Shown here: positions 15,294 through 23,172 of the stretch, one piece after another
Position numbering within the stretch: the stretch's first letter is position 1
How the letters are laid out: every line of letters starts with the position of its first letter
DNA from: Candidatus Zixiibacteriota bacterium
Lineage (GTDB): Bacteria; Zixibacteria; MSB-5A5; GN15; FEB-12
Assembly: GCA_020351995.1 (NCBI GenBank)
Contig: CP070674.1
Span: 2,962,142 to 3,015,379, forward strand
Reading direction: 5' to 3'
DNA length: 53,238 nt
Made by a program: the position numbers and the translations under genes
Notes under the pieces: model-generated
Told to the model about the DNA's origin: nothing
Databases searched by the model: none
What the model saw: the letters and a program-made list of their open reading frames with translations, nothing else

Positions 15294-15438
15294 CGGCTTT
15301 TCGGCCTTCTTCCTGTCGCTTTTTACAGCTTGCGGTGGGCAGGTGACTCTGCCGCCAAAAACCTACCGAACTTATCTTGTTTCCTCGTTGTTATAATCTC
15401 TAAAACAGCCAACTTAGGTCATTATTAAGAGGTGCACC

Positions 15439-16917
15439 GTGAATAAAGCTATCCCCAAGACGCTGGGTGAATTGAAAAAGTCAGGCTGGAAGAACCGGTC
15501 GGTCAAAGACGAGTTAAGAGAAAATCTTCTAAGGAAGATCAAGGCCTCGAAAACTATTTTTCCCGGTATCGTCGGATATGATCGCACGGTAATTCCTCAG
15601 ATTCAAAACGCTATATTGGCCAAACACAATTTTATTCTGCTTGGACTGAGGGGACAGGCCAAGAGCCGTATACTCCGCCAACTCTTGACTCTGCTCGATC
15701 CACTGGTGCCTGTCATACCCGGCACCCAGCTCAACGAGGATCCTCTTTCTCCGCTCTCCCCCTTGGGCAAGAGACTGGCAGCGGAGTTAGGCGATGATAT
15801 GGAAATCGAATGGGTCAGTCCACAACAGCGCTATCACGAGAAACTGGCCACCCCCGATGTTTCCATCGCGGATCTCATTGGCGATATTGATCCGATCAAA
15901 GCGGCTCGTGAAAAACTCGATATATCGAATGAAGAGGTCATTCACTGGGGTATCATCCCTCGAACCAATCGAGGCATCTTCGCCATCAACGAACTTCCCG
16001 ACCTTCAGCCACGCATCCAGGTTGGTCTTTTGAACATTCTCGAGGAGAACGATATTCAGGTCCGCGGCTTCACGCTCCGGGTTCCGCTTGACATGCTGTT
16101 GGTTTTTACAGCTAATCCCGAAGATTACACCAATCGTGGCAACATCATTACTCCCTTGAAGGATCGCATCGACTCGCAGATAGTCACCCATTATCCCAGA
16201 ACCCTCAAGGACGCTAAAACTATCACGGCCAACGAGGTTATCCACACCAACAAGTCTATCGAGGTTCCGGAATTCATGCGTGACATTATTGAAGAGGTTT
16301 CCTTCGAGGCCCGTTCCAGTGAATATGTCGATCAGTCGTCAGGCGTATCGGCACGCGTTTCCATCTCCGCTTACGAGAACTTCCTTTCGAACATCGAAAG
16401 ACGCGCGGTGAACAACGGCGACCGGAAAGATTTCCCCCGAATGTGCGACCTGTATTCGATCATTCCGGCTGTAAGTGGTAAAATCGAGCTGGTTTACGAA
16501 GGTGAGCAGGAAGGCGCGGTTGTTGTGGCGCACAACCTGATTGCCGCCGCTATCAATAAAGTCTTTCTGAAGTACTTCCCCAGGCCCAACCGGGATAAGC
16601 GACGCCCTGACGAGACCCCCGAGGATAATCCTTACGAATCGGTAACTGACTATTTCGCCGGCGGTAAGAAACTGGAGATATCCGACCAGATGAAATCGGA
16701 TACCTACCGCCGGAAACTACGGGAAGTTCCGGGTCTGGAGGACCTGGTCAGGAAGTACTTCAAAACCGATGATGAGCGTGAACGCCTTCTGCGTATGGAG
16801 TTCGTGCTGGAAGGTCTGCATCACAACAATGTCATTGCCCGAGAAACCGATGATACCTCCTTCCGCTACGGTGATATCTTTTCGGATATGCTTCGGGGCA
16901 TGGGAGGTGCCCGTTGA
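15439..16917 (+). CDS. AAA+ ATPase of the ChlI/MoxR type
   Basis: The product has 492 residues; the GTG start has an AAGAGGTG site 4 nt upstream and a TATAAT at 15392-15397. The Walker A GLRGQAKS is at 69-76, GIFAINELPDLQPRIQVGLL holds the acidic Walker B-type motif, and FTANPEDYTNRG is the sensor-1 region. This is the Mg-chelatase ChlI/MoxR clade of AAA+ ATPases, which act with a VWA partner to load metals or remodel protein complexes. The stop overlaps the start of the VWA gene by 4 nt, so the two subunits are made together. No chlorophyll or cobalamin genes are nearby, so a chelatase role is not implied. Confidence 0.9.
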   Translation: MNKAIPKTLGELKKSGWKNRSVKDELRENLLRKIKASKTIFPGIVGYDRTVIPQIQNAILAKHNFILLGLRGQAKSRILRQLLTLLDPLVPVIPGTQLNEDPLSPLSPLGKRLAAELGDDMEIEWVSPQQRYHEKLATPDVSIADLIGDIDPIKAAREKLDISNEEVIHWGIIPRTNRGIFAINELPDLQPRIQVGLLNILEENDIQVRGFTLRVPLDMLLVFTANPEDYTNRGNIITPLKDRIDSQIVTHYPRTLKDAKTITANEVIHTNKSIEVPEFMRDIIEEVSFEARSSEYVDQSSGVSARVSISAYENFLSNIERRAVNNGDRKDFPRMCDLYSIIPAVSGKIELVYEGEQEGAVVVAHNLIAAAINKVFLKYFPRPNRDKRRPDETPEDNPYESVTDYFAGGKKLEISDQMKSDTYRRKLREVPGLEDLVRKYFKTDDERERLLRMEFVLEGLHHNNVIARETDDTSFRYGDIFSDMLRGMGGAR

Positions 16918-18008
16918 GATTCGTGTATTCCGAATGGGATGACGAACTGTTCGAGAAACTGAGAAGCCTGGCCAACCTAATGGCCATTTTCAATTACCTC
17001 CTGATTCGATTCAACGGCGATGTTGAAGAAACCCTTAAGATGATGGAGAAACTTCAACAGCAGGGATATATTGACTCCAAATACGACCTGGATGAATTCC
17101 GAAAACAACTCGAGCAGTCGCGGATTATCAAGATGACCGGCAGGGGCCTTAAACTTGGCACCCGCGGTGAGAAGCAGCTTCGCCAGGACGCCTTCGATCA
17201 GATTTTTCAGAAAATGAAAGCCAGTGGAACCGGCCAGCACGCTTTGCCCTATGAAGGCGGGAGCTCGGAGGAACTTCTGCCCGAGAAACGGGAATTCACT
17301 TTCGGCGACAATTACCGTTCCATTGACTATGGCAACTCTTTGTTCAATACTATCAAGCGCAGCGGCGATTTCGATCTCAATATGATCGAGGGGGATCTCG
17401 AGGTATTCGAGTCCGAGAAATCAACCTCCTGCGCTACGGTGCTTATGATCGATGTTTCCCATTCCATGATACTCTACGGCGAGGATCGGATAACTCCCGC
17501 CAAACAGGTTGCCATGGCCTTCACCGAGCTGATCCTGACCAAATATCCCAAAGATGAACTTTCCATAGTGACCTTTGGAGATACGGCACGACAGATTCAC
17601 ATCAAGGATCTACCCTATGTAGCCGTTGGCCCGTATCACACCAACACCCAGGCCGGGCTGAGAATGGCACGGCAGATTCTTCTCTCGCGTAAACACGTGA
17701 ACAAACAGATCTTTATGATTACCGACGGCAAACCTTCGATGATAACCCGCGCCAACGGACAGTTGTATCGCAATCCCATGGGCCTGGATCCCATGATTGT
17801 TAACCGTACCCTCGATGAAGCCGTTATCTGCCGCAAAAAGAAAATCCCCATCACCACCTTCATGGTTACCGACGATCCGTATCTTCAGAAATTCATTCAG
17901 CGTCTGACCGAACTTAACAGGGGCCGGGCATACTTTTCATCGGTTGACAATCTCGGTAGCTATGTCATCTGGGATTTTGTGGCCCACCGGCGTAAACGAG
18001 GAGCGTAA
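16914..18008 (+). CDS. VWA-domain protein, partner of the AAA+ ATPase
   Basis: The product has 364 residues; TTG 16914 overlaps the preceding stop (TTGA) and is preceded by GGGAGG at 16902-16907. No signal or membrane segment is present, so it is cytoplasmic. The N-terminal half is helical and charged. The C-terminal half is a von Willebrand A domain with the MIDAS motif DVSHSM (D180, S182, S184) and downstream ITDGKPS. The AAA+/VWA pair is a common bacterial module of mostly unknown substrate, related to MoxR-VWA and ChlI-ChlD systems. Tight translational coupling supports a complex. Confidence 0.9.
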   Translation: MRFVYSEWDDELFEKLRSLANLMAIFNYLLIRFNGDVEETLKMMEKLQQQGYIDSKYDLDEFRKQLEQSRIIKMTGRGLKLGTRGEKQLRQDAFDQIFQKMKASGTGQHALPYEGGSSEELLPEKREFTFGDNYRSIDYGNSLFNTIKRSGDFDLNMIEGDLEVFESEKSTSCATVLMIDVSHSMILYGEDRITPAKQVAMAFTELILTKYPKDELSIVTFGDTARQIHIKDLPYVAVGPYHTNTQAGLRMARQILLSRKHVNKQIFMITDGKPSMITRANGQLYRNPMGLDPMIVNRTLDEAVICRKKKIPITTFMVTDDPYLQKFIQRLTELNRGRAYFSSVDNLGSYVIWDFVAHRRKRGA

Positions 18009-18166
18009 CAAAATAAGCTCGCGTAAACGCTGTCGTCTGAGGCTCGATCATCACATTTCAATTGAATATTAATTTAGTTATTGCCTAAATGCATTGAACT
18101 TCTTAAGGTCAGTGGTGCAAGGAAGCTAGAAAGTAACGCAAATCTCTCAACTTTGGGAATAGCGAC

Positions 18167-18376
18167 ATGAAACAAGACAATCACGGCCTTACGTTGCCGA
18201 AAATGAACTGGAAGAAAGCCACTTGCGAGGTGTGCGGGGACGCCTTTGACTATTCAAGCAAGCGCCCTCCCCATACATGCAAGAAAGGTGAGTGTAAGTA
18301 CAAGTACGAGTATAAAATAGACCCTCAGTCCTGGGCCAGCCACCAACCCGAACTCTTTGATGACGCTCGCAAGTAA
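18167..18376 (+). CDS. Small protein with four-cysteine zinc-ribbon-like motif
   Basis: The product has 69 residues from ATG 18167. The sequence contains CEVCG, then 12 residues later CKKGEC, giving the pattern CxxC...CxxxxC that suggests a single zinc ribbon or knuckle. The remainder is basic, with aromatic and charged residues (KYKYEYKID). No strong SD is visible, but the frame is bounded by a terminator 50 bp downstream and the composition is protein-like. It may bind nucleic acid or act as a small zinc-binding adaptor; no named family is recognised. Confidence 0.65.
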   Translation: MKQDNHGLTLPKMNWKKATCEVCGDAFDYSSKRPPHTCKKGECKYKYEYKIDPQSWASHQPELFDDARK

Positions 18377-18424
18377 GAGGGGCCTCGATTATAGAACTTT
18401 ATAAGCATTGGTGAGCTCTATCCC

Positions 18425-18450
18425 GGCGCTCCTGCCGAGAGCGCCTTTTA
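18425..18450 (+). terminator. Terminator between the small zinc protein and arsC
   Basis: GGCGCTC (18425-18431) pairs with GAGCGCC (18439-18445) around a 7-nt loop, followed by TTTTA on the plus strand. It abuts the stop codon of the convergent arsC gene, so it may serve both directions. Confidence 0.75.
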
Positions 18451-18879
18451 AACACCAGACTCGCCCAACCAGGACTTTATCCTGATATTAATCTCATCTC
18501 TGACCCGACGAAATTCTGCGAGAATTTCATCCTCGGTGCCGGTGGCGGCTGCCGGGTCGTCGAAGGGCCAGTGCAGACGCTTCGCGTTACGCGGAAAGGC
18601 CGGGCAGCTGGCTGCGGCGTTATCACATACTGTGATCACATAATCGAAATCACGGTCGAGATATTCACTGAGATGATTCGAGGTGTGGCCGGATATGTCA
18701 ATACCGACTTCCGCCATAACCTGCACGGCCCTGAGGTTTAGACCGTGAGGCTCCAGACCGGCCGATTTGACACCGGCCGCCGAACTGTCGTCACCGCGCT
18801 CGCGGAGGTATTCCCGAAAGAAACCCTCTGCCATCTGTGAGCGGCAGGAGTTACCGGTACAGATAATGAGTAGGTTCAA
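18448..18879 (-). CDS. arsC: Arsenate reductase, low-molecular-weight phosphatase/thioredoxin type
   Basis: The product has 143 residues from TTG 18879, which has GAGG 8 nt upstream and lies 10 nt after the acr3 stop; an ATG at 18951 would overlap acr3. The phosphatase loop CTGNSCRS is at residues 7-14 (catalytic Cys7 and Arg13). The redox pair Cys85 and Cys92 (VCDNAAASCP) has the same spacing as Cys82/Cys89 of thioredoxin-coupled ArsC. It reduces arsenate to arsenite for export by the neighbouring Acr3. All three redox cysteines are present. Confidence 0.95.
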   Translation of the reverse strand: MNLLIICTGNSCRSQMAEGFFREYLRERGDDSSAAGVKSAGLEPHGLNLRAVQVMAEVGIDISGHTSNHLSEYLDRDFDYVITVCDNAAASCPAFPRNAKRLHWPFDDPAAATGTEDEILAEFRRVRDEINIRIKSWLGESGV

Positions 18880-18889
18880 AGTTTCAGCC

Positions 18890-20005
18890 TCAGGTCGAGG
18901 GTTTGCCCGCTGTGGATTCGAGGGGTTGATTTGGTTGCTTCGTCCTGCCAAACCAGGACTGCGTGCTCAGGCAGAATTTGACCAGCATCAACATAACCGG
19001 CACCTCTATCAACACCCCTACAACGGTCGCCACCGCGGCTCCCGAATTAAGTCCAAACAGCACCACGGCCGTGGCGATGGCTACCTCGAAGTGATTCGAG
19101 GCGCCGATTATGGCGGCCGGCGCAGCGTCCTCGTACCTAAGTCTTATCACTCGAGCTATCGCGTAACCCAGGGCAAAAATCAGGACCGTCTGAATAAACA
19201 GCGGTATCGCGATCAGGCCAATATCTAACGGCCTGCGGACCAGCACTTCACCCTTGAGCACGAAAAGCACTACCAGTGTCAACAGGAGGGCAGCAATCGC
19301 TACTGGTGTCAGCCGGTGCAGGAATACCGAATTGAAATACGCAATGCCCTTTCTTTTAAGAATCGTCCTGCGCGTGTAGTACCCGCTAATAAGCGGCAGG
19401 CCCACATATATCAGAACCGACAGAACAATAGTCTGCCACGGAATCGGCATCTTGTTGACGGAAAGCAGCAAACCTCCAAGAGGCGCGTACAGGACCAGCA
19501 TCGCCAGGGAATTTATGGCAACCATGACCAGCGTCAGGGCATCGTTCCCGCGCGAGAGATAGCTCCACATAAGAACCATCGCCGTACACGGAGCGATACC
19601 CAGCAGGATTGCGCCGGATATATACGAGCGATAAACTTCTACTTCGTCACCCTTTATTATTTCCATGCCGTCGATCAATCCTTTGAAAATAAATCCCAGA
19701 AACAGGTAAGCGATGGCATACATGGTGAAAGGCTTTATCAGCCAATTGATAATCAGGGTCAGGGCAACCGGTTTTGGTGATCTGGCCGCCTGTTTTATTC
19801 TGGTGAAATCGATCTTGACCATTATAGGAAACATCATAAAAAACAAACAGATGGCAATTGGGATCGAAACGTGGGCGTAAGAGAACTTATCCAGAAACGC
19901 GGCCAACCCCGGATCAACGTAGCCTAGCGCCGTTCCGAGCACGATTGCCGCCACCACCCACAAACTGAGGTACTTTTCAAAAAAGGACAGACCACCTTGA
20001 CTCAT
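18890..20005 (-). CDS. acr3: Arsenite efflux transporter, ACR3 family
   Basis: The product has 371 residues from ATG 20005 (AAGGATT site 6 nt upstream); a longer frame to 20059 adds a charged tail that overlaps arsR. About ten membrane helices are visible. The family's essential cysteine is present in GIAPCTAMV (C140), and the conserved glutamate in [11 protein letters not shown] (E307). It expels arsenite (or antimonite) across the inner membrane, driven by the membrane potential. It lies between arsR (46 bp upstream) and arsC (10 nt downstream) in one operon. Confidence 0.95.
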   Translation of the reverse strand: MSQGGLSFFEKYLSLWVVAAIVLGTALGYVDPGLAAFLDKFSYAHVSIPIAICLFFMMFPIMVKIDFTRIKQAARSPKPVALTLIINWLIKPFTMYAIAYLFLGFIFKGLIDGMEIIKGDEVEVYRSYISGAILLGIAPCTAMVLMWSYLSRGNDALTLVMVAINSLAMLVLYAPLGGLLLSVNKMPIPWQTIVLSVLIYVGLPLISGYYTRRTILKRKGIAYFNSVFLHRLTPVAIAALLLTLVVLFVLKGEVLVRRPLDIGLIAIPLFIQTVLIFALGYAIARVIRLRYEDAAPAAIIGASNHFEVAIATAVVLFGLNSGAAVATVVGVLIEVPVMLMLVKFCLSTQSWFGRTKQPNQPLESTAGKPST

Positions 20006-20051
20006 AACGATAATCCTTTCCCTTTGTTGACGCGACGCCCTGATAGACGCA

Positions 20052-20393
20052 CTACTCACACCTTTTCGTCTTGCGATAACGGACCAGTCTAATCAAGTCC
20101 CCTTTGTGGGGACGCTTGCTGCGAAGACCAACAAGGTAAGTGGCGAGGGTATCGAGCAATGGATGTCTCTGACCGACCCAGCGGTAATGGGTCCACTTCC
20201 CACCCCGGCGGTCGCTTACCATACCGACACTTTTGAGACGAGCCATATGGCGGGAAACCGTTGACTGGGGCAACCGCAGAACCTCGGTCAGCTCGCACAC
20301 GCATATTTCGCCCTCGGTTAACAGGACGGCAATACGAAGTCGAATCGGCTCGGACAACGCCTTGAATACCTGATGATCATTGATGATGACCAT
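20052..20393 (-). CDS. arsR: ArsR-family arsenic-responsive repressor
   Basis: The product has 113 residues, ATG 20393. The winged-helix fold is clear: [15 protein letters not shown], then the metal site ELCVCDL-type motif EICVCEL (C31 and C33) and the recognition helix [14 protein letters not shown]. This is the ArsR subgroup with arsenite bound through the paired cysteines at the start of the DNA-binding helix. The protein should repress its own operon by binding the palindrome directly upstream. Confidence 0.95.
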   Translation of the reverse strand: MVIINDHQVFKALSEPIRLRIAVLLTEGEICVCELTEVLRLPQSTVSRHMARLKSVGMVSDRRGGKWTHYRWVGQRHPLLDTLATYLVGLRSKRPHKGDLIRLVRYRKTKRCE

Positions 20394-20398
20394 GATTC

Positions 20399-20443
20399 TA
20401 TATCCGCCTATCCGGATATAAGGATTTTAATCAGATAAGTCAA
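20399..20443 (-). promoter_or_regulatory. ars operon promoter with overlapping ArsR operator
   Basis: On the minus strand TTGACT (20443-20438) and TATATC (20420-20415) are 17 nt apart. The -10 falls inside the inverted repeat TATATCCG-N6-CGGATATA (20399-20406 and 20413-20420), the expected ArsR operator. Repressor bound here would cover the -10 and the start of transcription. The arsR ATG begins 6 nt downstream of the palindrome. Confidence 0.7.
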
Positions 20444-20744
20444 CCGGTTTTCCTATTCTCGTTGACCGGCTTCTTATGCACACTCACATTTTACTGCGGT
20501 TCAGCCGGTTATACGGGGTTAAAGCGAGGTGAACCGCAACTTCGCCATACGACCGGGTTCATTGATCGTGAAGGGGGGAACTCTCGGGGAAAAGGATCTG
20601 TTTTAACGGCTAAGTGTATTACACGTCTAATTTTATGGCCCTACCAGGTCTACTAAACAAAAAACTGTATTGCCCGTATTAAGAAAAGAAGTATATTTCA
20701 AGATAGTGACATTTAAGGGAAAGCAAGCGTCGAGGAGTTGCCCA
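20444..20744 (+). other. Divergent intergenic region with inverted repeat and a promoter candidate
   Basis: This 301-bp stretch separates arsR from the HMA protein. It holds a perfect 8-bp inverted repeat GCGGTTCA/TGAACCGC (20496-20503 and 20530-20537, 26-nt spacer) and a promoter candidate TTGCCC-N16-TATATT (20670-20697) about 45 nt before the HMA start. No gene is recognised in it. Confidence 0.4.
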
Positions 20745-21293
20745 TTGAAAAGAATATTAATCATTAGTGTTATAACGCTGGCGGTGCTGGTTTTGCTTGT
20801 CACTGCGGCCTTTGCCTGCGGGGATAAGAAAACCGACGCCCAAAAGACCAGCACAGATAAGAAAGTTAGTTCTGTCAACGTCGCCGCCAGTTGCGACGAT
20901 ACCGATAAGCCTGCTGCTACTGCCCACGCGGATGGCCACAGTGACTGCGTACTGCGCTTAATGTCGGTAAAGGGGATGACCTGCACCGGTTGTGAAGAGA
21001 CAATTTCAGCTGAGTTGATCAAGGTTGAAGGTGTTGTCGAGGTGGTAAAAGTCTGCCACAAGAGCGGTCAGGCCATGGTCAAGGTTGACGCGAATGCGGA
21101 CATAGACGCCGAGCTGACAAAAGCCATCAATAGCAAAGGATACCAGGCCGAGATTATCCCGGCGGTGGCGAAAACCGTCGAAGGGCAGTCGAAGGGCCCT
21201 GTTTGTCCGCTGAGCGGTGGACCCGGTTGTGCGGCCCCTGATGACACCGCGGCCCAGAAGAAAGTCGAAAATAAAGACAAAGAATCTAAATGA
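20745..21293 (+). CDS. Exported heavy-metal-associated (HMA) domain protein
   Basis: The product has 182 residues from TTG 20745, set by GAGGAG (20732-20737) 7 nt upstream and the signal peptide MKRILIISVITLAVLVLLVT. Cleavage may be after AFA, or Cys25 may be lipidated, though the lipobox is poor. A Thr/Lys/Asp-rich linker leads to an HMA fold with the metal motif MTCTGC (C80, C83) and a C-terminal tail with CPLSGGPGC. HMA domains bind Cu, Hg, Zn or similar soft metals. An exported stand-alone one resembles MerP or a periplasmic copper chaperone. It is divergent from the ars operon; a role in the same stress response is inference. Confidence 0.85.
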   Translation: MKRILIISVITLAVLVLLVTAAFACGDKKTDAQKTSTDKKVSSVNVAASCDDTDKPAATAHADGHSDCVLRLMSVKGMTCTGCEETISAELIKVEGVVEVVKVCHKSGQAMVKVDANADIDAELTKAINSKGYQAEIIPAVAKTVEGQSKGPVCPLSGGPGCAAPDDTAAQKKVENKDKESK

Positions 21294-21322
21294 TTCTTTG
21301 TTCTCCCTATAACCTCACATGT

Positions 21323-21348
21323 GCGGGAGCCATTGGCTTCCGCTTTTT
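21323..21348 (+). terminator. Rho-independent terminator after the HMA gene
   Basis: GCGGGAGCC (21323-21331) pairs with GGCTTCCGC (21335-21343) around a 3-nt loop and is followed by TTTTT. It shows that any start for the next gene upstream of about 21350 is unlikely. Confidence 0.9.
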
Positions 21349-21426
21349 CTTCATCTGTTTAGCGCCGCACAACGTCTTATGTTGGTAGTTTTTGCTTTGT
21401 ATGTCCGGGGCAAATGGTTAACTTAT

Positions 21427-22392
21427 ATGACGATGCGACACGTACTTTACATCTTCGGACTTACCTTGCTTTCGGTGTTGCCCGTCAGGGCAGCTAAGTA
21501 TGCCGGGGAGGCCTTTTCGCTTGGCGTGGGCGGCCGCTCTCTCGCCCTGGGCGGCGCGACTATCGCCGGACCATTTGATGGAACAGCTGCCTATTGGAAT
21601 CCTGCTGGAATGAATCGCCTTGAGGGACGATACATTACGGCCATGCACGCCGAAACTTTCGGCTCACTGCTCAATCACGATTTCGTGAGTTATATCGATG
21701 CGCGCCGACGTCCGGGCTCGATCATACAATCCTTTGGCTTCTATTTCTACTACCTCGGGGGTGGTGGCATCAAGATTACGGCGCTCAACGAATTCGACCG
21801 ACCGTATGTCGTCCGTGAGGAATCTCACGGCGACTTTCTGCTCTCGGCGGCTGTATCAGGGAAGCTAACGCCATGTGTCGACTTCGGTCTGACTGCCAAG
21901 GTCATCTACCGGGATCTCGGGACCGAAAGCGGTAAGGGGTTGACCCTGGACGCTGGCATTCTCATGAATCCGAAACCGTGGTTGGAGTTGGGGTTGATGG
22001 TTACGGATATCACCACCGGCTTTATTCGCTATTCGGGGGAGACGTTTGATGATGGAAGTAACGCCGAATCAATATATCCAACCGTCAAACCCGGTATAGC
22101 GCTCGAGCAGCATTATCGAGATTTCACCGCACGACTCCTTCTGAGCGGCGACATTAAGTTCGAGGGCATCAAGTATGCCGCCCAGTACTGGAGCGGCCCG
22201 GTATCTCTTGATTCACATTACGGTGCGGAGATCTCCTACCGGGAAATGGTTTTTGGGCGGGCCGGCTTCGACATCGGTAACCTTACCGCCGGTGGCGGGG
22301 TCAATGTCAGGAATATTACGGTTGACTTCGCCTTTCTTCAGCACTCCGACCTGAACGAAACCTACCGGGTCAGTGCCGGGTATCGCTTCTGA
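21427..22392 (+). CDS. UPF0164/PorV-like outer-membrane beta-barrel protein
   Basis: The product has 321 residues from ATG 21427 (or 21433), the first start after the terminator that gives a signal peptide (MRHVLYIFGLTLLSVLPVRA). The mature N-terminus GVGGRSLALGGATIAGPFDG plus AAYWNPAG is the hallmark of the UPF0164/PorV/PorQ family of FadL-like barrels, and the protein ends in an aromatic residue (AGYRF) typical of barrel proteins. PorV-type proteins in FCB bacteria help shuttle type IX secretion substrates to the surface. Several such sorting-domain proteins are in this window. Direct involvement here is inference. Confidence 0.8.
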   Translation: MTMRHVLYIFGLTLLSVLPVRAAKYAGEAFSLGVGGRSLALGGATIAGPFDGTAAYWNPAGMNRLEGRYITAMHAETFGSLLNHDFVSYIDARRRPGSIIQSFGFYFYYLGGGGIKITALNEFDRPYVVREESHGDFLLSAAVSGKLTPCVDFGLTAKVIYRDLGTESGKGLTLDAGILMNPKPWLELGLMVTDITTGFIRYSGETFDDGSNAESIYPTVKPGIALEQHYRDFTARLLLSGDIKFEGIKYAAQYWSGPVSLDSHYGAEISYREMVFGRAGFDIGNLTAGGGVNVRNITVDFAFLQHSDLNETYRVSAGYRF

Positions 22393-22485
22393 TCTCAACA
22401 AAAACCGCTTAACTGTTTTTACGGCGCGGTCTTGCCGTTGCTACCGGACTAACCCGGTGAAGAGGCTGCCGGTGACACTTCCTCG

Positions 22486-23145
22486 TTACTTAATTTCGGT
22501 TTCCTTTGAGGCCGCTACCAGCGAGTCCACGAACGCCTTGCCCTCGGGCCAGTGAAGCTCGACCACAAACATCCCCCGCAGATCCCCTTCGGCATATCCG
22601 ATAGCCCTGTCAGAGGGGTACTTCTCGGCCAGTACGGCCTCCGCGGCGTCATCGATATCGTCCGGCCTACCGTGGCACTTCAGGCATAGCTGGGCGACTC
22701 TGATCGGACGGTAGTGACGGTATGTCTTGCCCTCCTCGCTCGGCGCCCATCCGATAATGTATTCCGGCGGCGATTGGGCGGTATCCCTGAACCGTGCCAG
22801 GAGACCTTTCTCGGCATCGCTGGCCGCGTTTTCGGGATTGCGGCTACGGTCGGTGACTCTCCTGACCGTCCAGAACTCGCCGGAGTGCGCGGCGGCGATC
22901 TCCGGTGCCCGAATCTCACACACCGTGATAGCATTTGCCGGACCCCCTTCATTAAGTGCCGCCAACAACTCACTCCTGAGGTCATTGCTGAAAGTCTGTA
23001 TCAGAATATCCGAAGCTTCGGCAAGCAGTTGCTGGTCCTGGGCTTCCGACGTGGATGTCGTGGAGCTCGGTTCCTTCCGGTCCGATTTTTTACCACACCC
23101 GGCAAGCAGCATAAAGCTCAGGGCAAAAATCAGGATCTTACGCAT
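22486..23145 (-). CDS. Tll0287-like (DUF3365) haem-binding lipoprotein
   Basis: The product has 219 residues, ATG 23145 with AAGGAGGG directly upstream. The lipobox LLAGC17 makes it a lipoprotein. The region 40-210 matches the Tll0287-like/DUF3365 sensor domain, with the c-type haem motif CLKCH (C154, C157, H158) and characteristic RRVTDRSRNPENAA. It is expected to bind one covalent haem in the periplasm and sense redox or a small ligand. It is 27 bp downstream of the patatin gene on the same strand and likely cotranscribed. Confidence 0.88.
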   Translation of the reverse strand: MRKILIFALSFMLLAGCGKKSDRKEPSSTTSTSEAQDQQLLAEASDILIQTFSNDLRSELLAALNEGGPANAITVCEIRAPEIAAAHSGEFWTVRRVTDRSRNPENAASDAEKGLLARFRDTAQSPPEYIIGWAPSEEGKTYRHYRPIRVAQLCLKCHGRPDDIDDAAEAVLAEKYPSDRAIGYAEGDLRGMFVVELHWPEGKAFVDSLVAASKETEIK

Positions 23146-23172
23146 ATGCCCTCCTTATCGGACCGGGTTGTA

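Noticed and set aside
15297-15335. Possible terminator after the S4 gene
   Set aside because: The 6-bp stem has a wobble pair and a loop of about 20 nt; too weak to call despite the T-run.
15439-18008. Magnesium or cobalt chelatase for tetrapyrrole synthesis
   Set aside because: The family match is to ChlI/ChlD-like modules in general; no tetrapyrrole genes are near, so the chelatase role is not supported.
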